A stretch of 19,034 nucleotides of DNA, from positions 1 through 19,034 of the forward strand of contig JAGOUF010000003.1 of the NCBI GenBank assembly GCA_018061385.1. The letters are read 5' to 3'. The position numbers and the translations under genes were made by a program. The stretch is from Chitinophagaceae bacterium (lineage in GTDB: Bacteria; Bacteroidota; Bacteroidia; Chitinophagales; Chitinophagaceae). The notes under the pieces are model-generated. The model saw only the letters and a program-made list of their open reading frames with translations, ran no database searches and was not told where the DNA came from. Each line of letters opens with the position of its first letter. Positions within the stretch are counted from its first letter, which is position 1. Of the stretch, positions 1-7,345 are shown piece by piece.

Positions 1-2736
1 TTGAGTGTTTCTGCAAATGCTTATACACAAGGTTTTGGTACAATAGAACAACGTGTAAATGAAAGAGCAAGAGATAATTTGTTTCAGTTTGATGCAGCAG
101 CAACCATTGATGCAGGTAAACTAGTACCTAAAGCAGCAAAAATTAGTATTCCAATTTATGCAAGCATCAACAAAACAATTCGTACACCAGAATACGATCC
201 ATACGATAAAGATGTAAGCTATAAAGACAAGTTATCTAATGCAGCCAACAATGCAATTAGAGACTCAATAAAAAATACAGCCTTAGATCAAACTACTATT
301 AAAACCATCAATTTTACCAATGTACGTGTCCAAAGCAATGGCAAACCTAAGTTGTGGAGTTTAAGTAATATTGATGTAAGTTATTCGTATACTAAAACCG
401 AACAATCCAACCCGTTGGTACTAAGAAATGATGTAACTAAACAACGTGGTGGCTTTGGTTACACCTTCAATCAACAATCAAAATACATTGAGCCTTTTAA
501 AAAATTATTGGTTAAACGTAAAAGCAATTGGTACAATTTGGTACGAGATTTCAATTTTAATTTAACGCCAACATTGTTAAGTTTTAGAGCTGATGTGAAT
601 AGACAATTTGGACAATTTATTCCAAGAATTGTAAGTACCGATGGAACAGGAAAAATTGAACGTGTAGATACTACTTACGACAAGTATTTTACGTTTGATC
701 GCTTTTATAATATGCGTTGGGATTTGTCTCGATCTTTAAATATAGATTTTTCTGCAACCAATAATGGAAGGGTAGATGAGCCTGATGGTTTGTTGAATAC
801 CAAACAAAAGAAAGATACTGTAGTCGATAACTTTTGGAATGGTGGACGTAATACCTTGTACACACAAAAAGCCATTGCTAGCTATACTCTTCCATTAAGT
901 AAATTTCCATTAACAGACTGGATTAATGCTAGATACAGTTATACCACAACTTACAATTGGATTGGTGCTAGTCGCCTAGCATTGTCATTGGGCAATACAA
1001 TAGAAAATAGCCAAGAAAATACAGTTAACGGCGAATTTGATTTTACAAGATTGTACAGTAAATCTAGAATACTTCGTTCTTTAGAAAATGCTCCTGCACC
1101 AAAAACAAAAGGCAATACAGGGTCAACTAAAACGCCTACTGTATCTAGTATTCAAATAAAACCAAAGGCAGAAGTATTAAAAGGATTAACTGGTGAAAAG
1201 AGAACAATAGCATTAAAAAAATGGCGTCAACAAAAACGTGATGCAAGGTTGGCTGCACATTTACAAAAGCAAAATTTACCAGTAGAAATGAATGGAGTTT
1301 TAAGAACTACAGGTAAGTTAATTACTATGGTAAAAAGAGCATCCATTAATTATAGCGAAAACTTTAGAAGTCGCTTGCCAGGTTATATGGATAGCACCAA
1401 GTTTTTTGGTAATAATTTTAGAAGTATGCAACCGGGCTTAGATTATGTTTTTGGTAAACAACCAGATACAAGCTGGTTAAATCAAAAAGCTGCACAAGGC
1501 TTAATTTCTAGGGATACTTTGTTTAACAGTATGTTCCGTCAAAATTTTGAACAACGTTTAAGTATCACTGCACAAATTGAACCTATCAAAGAATTTATTA
1601 TTGATATTAATTTCGATAAAACTTTTAGTAAAGAATACACTGAATTATTTAAAGATTCTACTACAGGTGGTGGTGGTAAAATGGAGCACTTAAGTCCGTA
1701 TGCTGCAGGTGGTTTTAGTGTTTCATATATTGCTTTTAATACTTTATTTGAAAGAAGTAATCCAAATGAAGTATCTGAAACATTTAAACGTTTTCAAGAT
1801 TATCGTTTAATCATGAGCCAACGTGTTGCTGCTGCAAACCCATATTGGCAAGGTTTACCAGCATCTGATAGGTTTGCTCCAGATGGTTACGCAAAAGGTT
1901 ATAGCAGATATGCACAAGATGTGTTAATTCCATCATTCATTGCAGCATATACTGGCAAAGATCCTACAAGTGTAGCATTGTTAAAACAAAACAATAATAA
2001 CATACGTTCAAATCCATTTAGTGGTATCATTCCAAAACCCAATTGGAGAGCCACTTATACAGGTTTAACAAGAATTCCAGCATTGGCAAAAACATTTAGT
2101 ACCATTAGTTTAACCCATGCTTATAGTGGTACATTAGGAATGAATAGTTATAACAGTGCATTGTTATTTAGAGATCCATTTAGATATGGAGCACCACAAT
2201 TTATAGATACAGTGAGTGGAAATTTTATACCATTTTTCTTGGTTCCAAACATTTCTATTCAAGAACAATTTGCTCCATTAATTGGTATTGATGTTACTAC
2301 TTTAAGCCAAATAAATTTTAAATTTGAATTTAAGAAAAGCCGACAATTAAGTTTAAGTCTAGTAGATTATCAATTAAGTGAAACAAGAAGTACAGAGTGG
2401 GTAATTGGTGCAAGTTGGCGTAAACGTGGGTTTACTTTACCATTTAGATTGCCTGGTAGTAAAGGGAAGAAATTGGAAAATGATATTAGTTTTAAACTAG
2501 ATTTAGCTATGAGAGATGATGCTACCAATAATAGCAGATTGGATCAGGCAAATGCTTATGGAACAGGTGGACAAAAAGTAATTACTATTCAGCCAAGTAT
2601 AGATTATGTATTAAACAATAGAATTAATATTAAACTATTTTTCGATCAAAGAAGAGTAACGCCATATATATCAACTGCTGCTCCAACCATTAATACTAGA
2701 ACTGGTCTTCAATTAAGAATTTCATTGGCACCATAG
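1..2736 (+). CDS. sprA: SprA/Sov, type IX secretion outer-membrane translocon (C-terminal part; 5' end outside window)
   Basis: This is the C-terminal 911 residues of the giant outer-membrane beta-barrel that forms the type IX secretion channel, through which cargo with type IX sorting domains leaves the periplasm. What is visible: the frame is open from the first base with no credible start, so the gene begins upstream; full-length family members are roughly 2,300-2,500 residues. The family-typical PEYDPYDKD segment lies at residues 63-71, followed by long stretches of alternating aromatic, polar and Asn-rich strands as expected for a large barrel, and the protein ends in a strand-like tail (LRISLAP). 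There is no frameshift or internal stop. The TTG at base 1 is only the first codon in view. Both CHU_C-tailed proteins further right are the kind of cargo this channel would export. Identification is from remembered family sequence and is strong; the exact upstream extent cannot be seen. Confidence 0.93.
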   Translation: MSVSANAYTQGFGTIEQRVNERARDNLFQFDAAATIDAGKLVPKAAKISIPIYASINKTIRTPEYDPYDKDVSYKDKLSNAANNAIRDSIKNTALDQTTIKTINFTNVRVQSNGKPKLWSLSNIDVSYSYTKTEQSNPLVLRNDVTKQRGGFGYTFNQQSKYIEPFKKLLVKRKSNWYNLVRDFNFNLTPTLLSFRADVNRQFGQFIPRIVSTDGTGKIERVDTTYDKYFTFDRFYNMRWDLSRSLNIDFSATNNGRVDEPDGLLNTKQKKDTVVDNFWNGGRNTLYTQKAIASYTLPLSKFPLTDWINARYSYTTTYNWIGASRLALSLGNTIENSQENTVNGEFDFTRLYSKSRILRSLENAPAPKTKGNTGSTKTPTVSSIQIKPKAEVLKGLTGEKRTIALKKWRQQKRDARLAAHLQKQNLPVEMNGVLRTTGKLITMVKRASINYSENFRSRLPGYMDSTKFFGNNFRSMQPGLDYVFGKQPDTSWLNQKAAQGLISRDTLFNSMFRQNFEQRLSITAQIEPIKEFIIDINFDKTFSKEYTELFKDSTTGGGGKMEHLSPYAAGGFSVSYIAFNTLFERSNPNEVSETFKRFQDYRLIMSQRVAAANPYWQGLPASDRFAPDGYAKGYSRYAQDVLIPSFIAAYTGKDPTSVALLKQNNNNIRSNPFSGIIPKPNWRATYTGLTRIPALAKTFSTISLTHAYSGTLGMNSYNSALLFRDPFRYGAPQFIDTVSGNFIPFFLVPNISIQEQFAPLIGIDVTTLSQINFKFEFKKSRQLSLSLVDYQLSETRSTEWVIGASWRKRGFTLPFRLPGSKGKKLENDISFKLDLAMRDDATNNSRLDQANAYGTGGQKVITIQPSIDYVLNNRINIKLFFDQRRVTPYISTAAPTINTRTGLQLRISLAP

Positions 2737-2740
2737 CTAT

Positions 2741-2769
2741 AAACTTATAAATAGTAGGTATAAAAGTTT
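2741..2769 (+). terminator. Weak possible hairpin after sprA
   Basis: Four bases after the sprA stop, AAACTTATA (2741-2749) can pair with TATAAAAGTTT (2759-2769) if two bases bulge, across a 9-base loop, followed by a T-rich stretch. The stem is AT-only, so it is a poor intrinsic terminator; in such AT-rich DNA it may be chance. Confidence 0.22.
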
Positions 2770-2816
2770 TGAATTTTATTATTTAGTTTATATCTTGATG
2801 ATTAAATTTTTATAAT

Positions 2817-3830
2817 TTGTTATTCTCCGAATTAGATAAGGAATTATTGCTATCAAAAATCACATCTTCAACAAGTTTGAAAGTGTATGTTTTTGATATG
2901 GATGAGGAACAAGTAGTGTACACCAATAATTCAATAGTTGAATCTTTAGGTTATACTCGTGAACAAGTTAAAACATTTGGAAAAAATGTGTTACAAGAAA
3001 TATTGCATCCTGAAGATTTAGCTAATGCCGAAGATAGAATGCAACGCCTCTCTAGTTTAAAGGATGACGAAGAATATATTTTAGTACAACGATATAAAAA
3101 ATCTACAGGTGAATACGGTTGGTTTAAAAATACTCGTAGTGTTTTTAAACGTAATGCTTTAGGCGAAGTGCAACAAGTTATTGGAATTATGCATGAGGTT
3201 ACAGAAGAGGTAGATAACTTAAAAAAATTACACGATACTCAAGATAGATTTAAAGCAATTTTTAATAGTACAAGTGATTTCAATTTTTTTGTTGATAAAG
3301 ACTTTAATATTATAACACTTAATCAAGCTGCAATTTTATACACAGAGAAGTATGCAGGAATGAAATTGTTTCCTGGAATAAATTTAAAAATGGCTATGCA
3401 TGATTCTATGCATGCTGATGCCGACATAGCTTTGCAACAATCTTTACAAGGTGAAATTGTAGATATCACAAAAGAATATTTATCGGCTACTGGAGAAAAT
3501 ATTTGGTTTAGAGCTAAATTTTTTCCTGTGTACGATGAGCAGTTTAAAACCATTACAGGTGTAAATGTAAATATGAGAGATGTAACTAAATCTGTACAAG
3601 CAAAAGTGGAATTAGAACATCAAAATATTCAGCTAAAAGAAATTGCTAGAATTAATTCTCATGAAATAAGACGACCATTGGCCAATATTTTAGGGCTTAT
3701 CGAAATGCTAGGACATTATCAAGATGATTTATCTAGTGACCTAAAAGATTTAATTCAGTTACTACATCAATCATCTTCAGAATTAGATGCAGTAGTTAAA
3801 AAAATTGTGGTTACTGCATCTAAAAAATAA
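2817..3830 (+). CDS. Two-PAS sensor protein ending in a HisKA-like helix, no ATPase domain
   Basis: A predicted cytoplasmic sensory protein of 337 residues with no signal peptide or membrane helix. The first PAS/PAC unit spans about residues 20-130 (HPEDL at 64-68, GWFKNTRSVF near 101-110, then IGIMHEVTEE). A second PAS unit spans about 140-260, ending NVNMRDVT. A coiled linker leads to a histidine-kinase dimerisation helix with H-box SHEIRRPL and His282 as the expected phosphoacceptor. The protein stops about 55 residues after this His, so the whole HATPase_c domain (N, G1 and G2 boxes) is missing, and nothing downstream supplies it: the next gene is convergent. The first usable start is TTG at 2817 (a stop lies at 2799); GTG 2883 and ATG 2898 are in-frame alternatives but would cut into the first PAS. 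It may be a phosphotransfer or scaffold partner for another kinase, or a degraded kinase; function unproven. Confidence 0.82.
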   Translation: MLFSELDKELLLSKITSSTSLKVYVFDMDEEQVVYTNNSIVESLGYTREQVKTFGKNVLQEILHPEDLANAEDRMQRLSSLKDDEEYILVQRYKKSTGEYGWFKNTRSVFKRNALGEVQQVIGIMHEVTEEVDNLKKLHDTQDRFKAIFNSTSDFNFFVDKDFNIITLNQAAILYTEKYAGMKLFPGINLKMAMHDSMHADADIALQQSLQGEIVDITKEYLSATGENIWFRAKFFPVYDEQFKTITGVNVNMRDVTKSVQAKVELEHQNIQLKEIARINSHEIRRPLANILGLIEMLGHYQDDLSSDLKDLIQLLHQSSSELDAVVKKIVVTASKK

Positions 3831-4589
3831 TTATTCTTTATTAAAATAAATAGCATCAGCTTGTGCAGTGCAAGTAATGGTTAAATCATTAATACAAACA
3901 TGTGCAGGTAAGTTGGCACAATAAAAAATGGCGTCTGCAACATCGTTTGCACTGAGTGGCTTAAATCCTTTATAAGTTTGAGCAGCCTTGGTTGTATCTC
4001 CTTTAAAACGTACCAATGCAAACTCAGTTTCAGCAGCTCCAGGATGTATGGCTGTTACTTTAATATTGTGTTGTAATAAGTCAATTCTCATACTATGGCT
4101 TAAAGCATCAACTGCTGCTTTACTTCCACAATAAGCATTTCCAAATTGATAGATTTGTTTTGCTGCCACCGAACCCATATTAATAATATGTCCTTGTTTG
4201 TTTGCAACCATGTAAGGCAACACTGCTTTTGTAACGTACAATAAACCATTTACATTGGTTTGCAACATAGTATCCCAATCGTCAATATTTGCATTTTCAA
4301 AACTATCTCTACCCAAAGCTAAACCAGCATTGTTTACTAAAATGTCAATGTGCTTCCATTCCTCTGGTAAATTTTCAATTGCATTAAAAACATCAGCTCT
4401 GTTTTGTACATCAAAATTTAGCGACAATACATTTACGTCATGTTCACTTTTTAATGCATTACTTATTTCTTGTAATTTTTCATTTCTTCTGCCAGTAATA
4501 ATAATATTCCATTTTGCAGCAGCAAATTTTTCTGCTATTGCTTTTCCAAAACCAGCAGTAGCTCCTGTAATGAGTATAGTTTTTGGCAT
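3831..4589 (-). CDS. Short-chain dehydrogenase/reductase (YdfG-like classical SDR)
   Basis: An NAD(P)-dependent oxidoreductase of 252 residues, normal for a classical SDR. Visible motifs: glycine-rich cofactor loop TGATAGFG (8-15), Arg34-Arg35 after the second strand, which usually favours NADP, NNAG (86-89), Asn113, Ser140, and the catalytic Tyr153-x3-Lys157 (YCGSK). The set Asn-Ser-Tyr-Lys is complete, so it should be active. The sequence resembles the YdfG/serine 3-dehydrogenase subgroup acting on small hydroxy acids, but the substrate cannot be read from sequence. It is the last gene of the minus-strand block, 54 bp after the stop of a type IX cargo gene, with no evident functional link to it. 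Its stop codon abuts the stop of the convergent PAS gene with zero bases between. ATG start at 4587-4589. Confidence 0.9.
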   Translation of the reverse strand: MPKTILITGATAGFGKAIAEKFAAAKWNIIITGRRNEKLQEISNALKSEHDVNVLSLNFDVQNRADVFNAIENLPEEWKHIDILVNNAGLALGRDSFENANIDDWDTMLQTNVNGLLYVTKAVLPYMVANKQGHIINMGSVAAKQIYQFGNAYCGSKAAVDALSHSMRIDLLQHNIKVTAIHPGAAETEFALVRFKGDTTKAAQTYKGFKPLSANDVADAIFYCANLPAHVCINDLTITCTAQADAIYFNKE

Positions 4590-4643
4590 GATAAAAGTTT
4601 AAGTACTTGAATTTATTTTACTAAAACGGTTTTATTAAATGGA

Positions 4644-7280
4644 TTATCTAATTAATACAACAGTTCCTTTTTTAAAGATTGTTTTACCAGTATAATCTAC
4701 TCCTTGTGCTAAAAACACAAAAGTACCACTAGCTTGTTGTGTGCCATTTAAAGTTCCATTCCAGCCTTTTCCTATTTCATTGGTTTCAAAAACCAATTGT
4801 CCCCAACGATTGTAAATTTTAAAATAATCTAGTTTAGTAATTCCAACAAGAATGGGTTTTAATACATCATTTTTTCCATCACTATTTGGCGTAAATGCTG
4901 TTGGAATAAAAATTTCCGGATTGGTATTAAATATTCTTACTGCAATTTCATCTTCACCAAAACAACCTTCGGGACTGGTTACTTTTACTGTATATTTTAT
5001 ATAATTTGGTATGCCACTTAATATTGCAATTGGGTTAATAAGGGTATCGTTAGACAAGCCTGTTTTGGGCTTCCATAAATATTTACTATTGGCAGGTATG
5101 GCATTTGTTGAAACAAATAATTGTAATGGTTGATTGAGAACAACACTTGTATCGTTACCTGCATTCACTGTAATTATAGGAATAACGTTTACAATAATTG
5201 AATCTTTAACTGGCTTAGGGCAACCAATAGTATCTGTTGCACTTATATAGTAAGTTGTTGTTTTACTTGGCCCTGCAGTGGGTGTTAAAGTTGTTGGATT
5301 TAATAAACTATTGGTGGGCGACCAACTAAAATTACTTCCTACAATTACTGCATTCAATTGTACTTTGTTGCCAAAGCAAATTGCAGGAGTTGGCGAAGCT
5401 GTAACTTTTGGATAGGGTACAGGGTTAATTTTAATTGAATCTCTATCTTGACATTTTCCTAAATTGGCCATTACATAATAGGTAGTTTTCACCAACGGTT
5501 GTACCAATGGATATTTTGTATTTTGAACAACTTCGCCAGATGAACTTGACCACAAATAACTGAGAGCTTGACTTATAGGATGCAATCTAAATGTATCGGT
5601 TTTACAAATTGCAGAATCCACACCTGCGTCAACCCTTATAAAATCCAATACATTTATTTTAATGGAATCTTTACTAATACATCCACCTTCATTTACTGTA
5701 ATAATATACGTGGTGGTATCTTTTGGATAAACCAATGGGTTTAAAGTATTTGGATTGATGATATTGTAGTTGGGAGTCCAAGTTACACTCCCACTTGTAT
5801 TGGCAATTAATGGAAGTGTATCAATGCTACAAATCAAGGTGTCTTTAAATGGCAAATTGATAATGGGTTCAGATCTTACAGTTATTGATTTTGATACAGT
5901 ATCTACACAGCCTTTGCTATTGGTTGAAATCAATTGAATGTTGTAAGAACCTGCAGTTGCATATTTCCAAGCAGTGTCTTTACTTCTTGCAGTATCGGCT
6001 GTAGTAGTTAAATCTCCAAAGTTCCATTTCCAACTATTTACAAAACCATATACAGTGCTGGTTGCATCAAAAAATTGAATGGGTTGTTGGTAACAAATTC
6101 CTGTTGTGTTAATTTTTGGAATGAAGCCTGGATAAACGTACACAAATTTTGAAGAAGAATCTTGGCAACCACCAGTTGCAGTAACTTTTAGTTTTACCAC
6201 ATATCTGCCAGTATCTGAATATACATGTGTAGGTGTTGGTTGTATAGAAGTTCCACCATCACCAAAACTCCAATTGTAACCAATAATTGCTGGGTTGGAA
6301 GATTGATTTTCGAAGGTAAAATTAAAGCCATTGCACGTTCTATCATCTGGTCCTGCATCTGGTTTTACAGTTGAACAGTTTTCAACTGCAAGTATTACAT
6401 CTTTTCTATGTTCGTTAATCAGTACACCATTTCGCCATTCTTCCACAGTTACACAAACAACATATCTTCCTGCAGATGCAGGTGCTGTTGATGTAATAAT
6501 GCCACTATTTACATTAATGGTTGTTGTTGTACCAAATGGGTTGGTTGCACTATAAGGTGAAATATAATTTAATGGAATTAGTTGCAAAGGACTTGGTGGA
6601 GCAGGATTTGGGTTGCTTGTGCCACCACCAAAACCATCATAAGCAGGTGTTAGTTTGTATGCTAAAGAATCTCCATCAACATCGGTTGCTCCAAAGTTTA
6701 AAGTAAAAGGTGTATTTCTACAAATGGTAACTGTATCGTTAACACCAAACTTGGGGCAAGTATTGTTACCAGTTGGTAAGGCAATAGTGCCAGGAATTTT
6801 TGTAGTAAAAGTTGCACCAATACTACCACCACCACTCACATTATCCAACACTGTTCTTGTGTAACGTATCCAAGATAAGGTATAACCATTTGCTGTTTTA
6901 GGCAAATCTATTGTGGTTGAAAAAATACCTACTTCGTAACAAACACTCACAAAGGGAAGTAAACAAGGGTTTGCACCATTGGTATTTTGAATACTAGGCG
7001 GATTGCCCACAAATTGTTGTGTTAATGTTCTGGTAGTTATTAAAATCAAACCTGCATTGTCGTAAATACCAATGGTTACATTCTCTCCATTTAATGGAGC
7101 ATTGTTTGTGCCAGATGGACCACAAACCCTAAACAAACGCATTGTAACTAAATATTTATCAGTGTTTGGAGAAGTGCCAGCACCTTGATATTCATAAAAT
7201 AATTCTCCGCCTGCAATATGGGTTGCATAAGAGCTTAATGAAAGCAATGAAACAATTAAAGCAAAAACAAATTTCTTCAT
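4644..7280 (-). CDS. Secreted PKD/Ig-like repeat protein with type IX type B sorting domain (paralog 1)
   Basis: A predicted surface or secreted protein of 878 residues. In order: Sec signal peptide (about 1-19, MKKFVFALIV... SSYA); an N-terminal domain starting HIAGGELFYEY, common among Bacteroidota gliding-associated proteins; an Asp-rich DVDGDSL motif (200-206) recalling cadherin-like calcium sites; a PKD domain at about 310-385 (YNWSFGDGG); a second at about 390-470 (WKWNFGD); four Ig-like units of about 75-85 residues (471-785); and a CHU_C tail at about 789-878 (FIPTAFTPNSDGKND, YNRWGQ, ending KKGTVVLIR), the type B signal for the type IX system. ATG 7278-7280 is chosen over the in-frame TTG at 7293-7295 because it puts MKK at the head of the signal peptide. 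It lies 65 bp downstream of its paralog. Unlike paralog 2 it lacks the CC pair in the N-terminal domain. Probably adhesive or structural; ligand unknown. Confidence 0.92.
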   Translation of the reverse strand: MKKFVFALIVSLLSLSSYATHIAGGELFYEYQGAGTSPNTDKYLVTMRLFRVCGPSGTNNAPLNGENVTIGIYDNAGLILITTRTLTQQFVGNPPSIQNTNGANPCLLPFVSVCYEVGIFSTTIDLPKTANGYTLSWIRYTRTVLDNVSGGGSIGATFTTKIPGTIALPTGNNTCPKFGVNDTVTICRNTPFTLNFGATDVDGDSLAYKLTPAYDGFGGGTSNPNPAPPSPLQLIPLNYISPYSATNPFGTTTTINVNSGIITSTAPASAGRYVVCVTVEEWRNGVLINEHRKDVILAVENCSTVKPDAGPDDRTCNGFNFTFENQSSNPAIIGYNWSFGDGGTSIQPTPTHVYSDTGRYVVKLKVTATGGCQDSSSKFVYVYPGFIPKINTTGICYQQPIQFFDATSTVYGFVNSWKWNFGDLTTTADTARSKDTAWKYATAGSYNIQLISTNSKGCVDTVSKSITVRSEPIINLPFKDTLICSIDTLPLIANTSGSVTWTPNYNIINPNTLNPLVYPKDTTTYIITVNEGGCISKDSIKINVLDFIRVDAGVDSAICKTDTFRLHPISQALSYLWSSSSGEVVQNTKYPLVQPLVKTTYYVMANLGKCQDRDSIKINPVPYPKVTASPTPAICFGNKVQLNAVIVGSNFSWSPTNSLLNPTTLTPTAGPSKTTTYYISATDTIGCPKPVKDSIIVNVIPIITVNAGNDTSVVLNQPLQLFVSTNAIPANSKYLWKPKTGLSNDTLINPIAILSGIPNYIKYTVKVTSPEGCFGEDEIAVRIFNTNPEIFIPTAFTPNSDGKNDVLKPILVGITKLDYFKIYNRWGQLVFETNEIGKGWNGTLNGTQQASGTFVFLAQGVDYTGKTIFKKGTVVLIR

Positions 7281-7309
7281 ATCTCTAAATTCCAAGGCTG
7301 TGAATGTAC

Positions 7310-7340
7310 GAAACCTACCAATTAGTTAGAAAACCAGCAA
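7310..7340 (-). promoter_or_regulatory. Candidate Bacteroidota promoter before paralog 1
   Basis: In the 65-bp gap between the paralogs the minus strand carries TTG (7340-7338), 20 bp, then TAGGTTTC (7317-7310), one base from the TAnnTTTG -7 consensus, placing a start site some 20 bases before ATG 7280. If real, paralog 1 can be transcribed separately from the upstream genes. Pattern match only. Confidence 0.3.
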
Positions 7341-7345
7341 TTTTT

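Noticed and set aside
4255..4602. 115-codon frame antisense to the SDR gene
   Set aside because: It mirrors a gene with a complete SDR motif set; its Ser/Phe-rich product is the usual shadow of an opposite-strand gene.
4622..4634. TAAAACGGTTTTA palindrome between paralog 1 and the SDR gene as a terminator
   Set aside because: The loop would be one base, leaving a stem of about four AT-rich pairs; not credible as a terminator.
7281..7295. Upstream TTG start for paralog 1 (five extra residues)
   Set aside because: The ATG at 7278-7280 places MKK at the head of the signal peptide, matching paralog 2; the extension adds acidic residues ahead of it.
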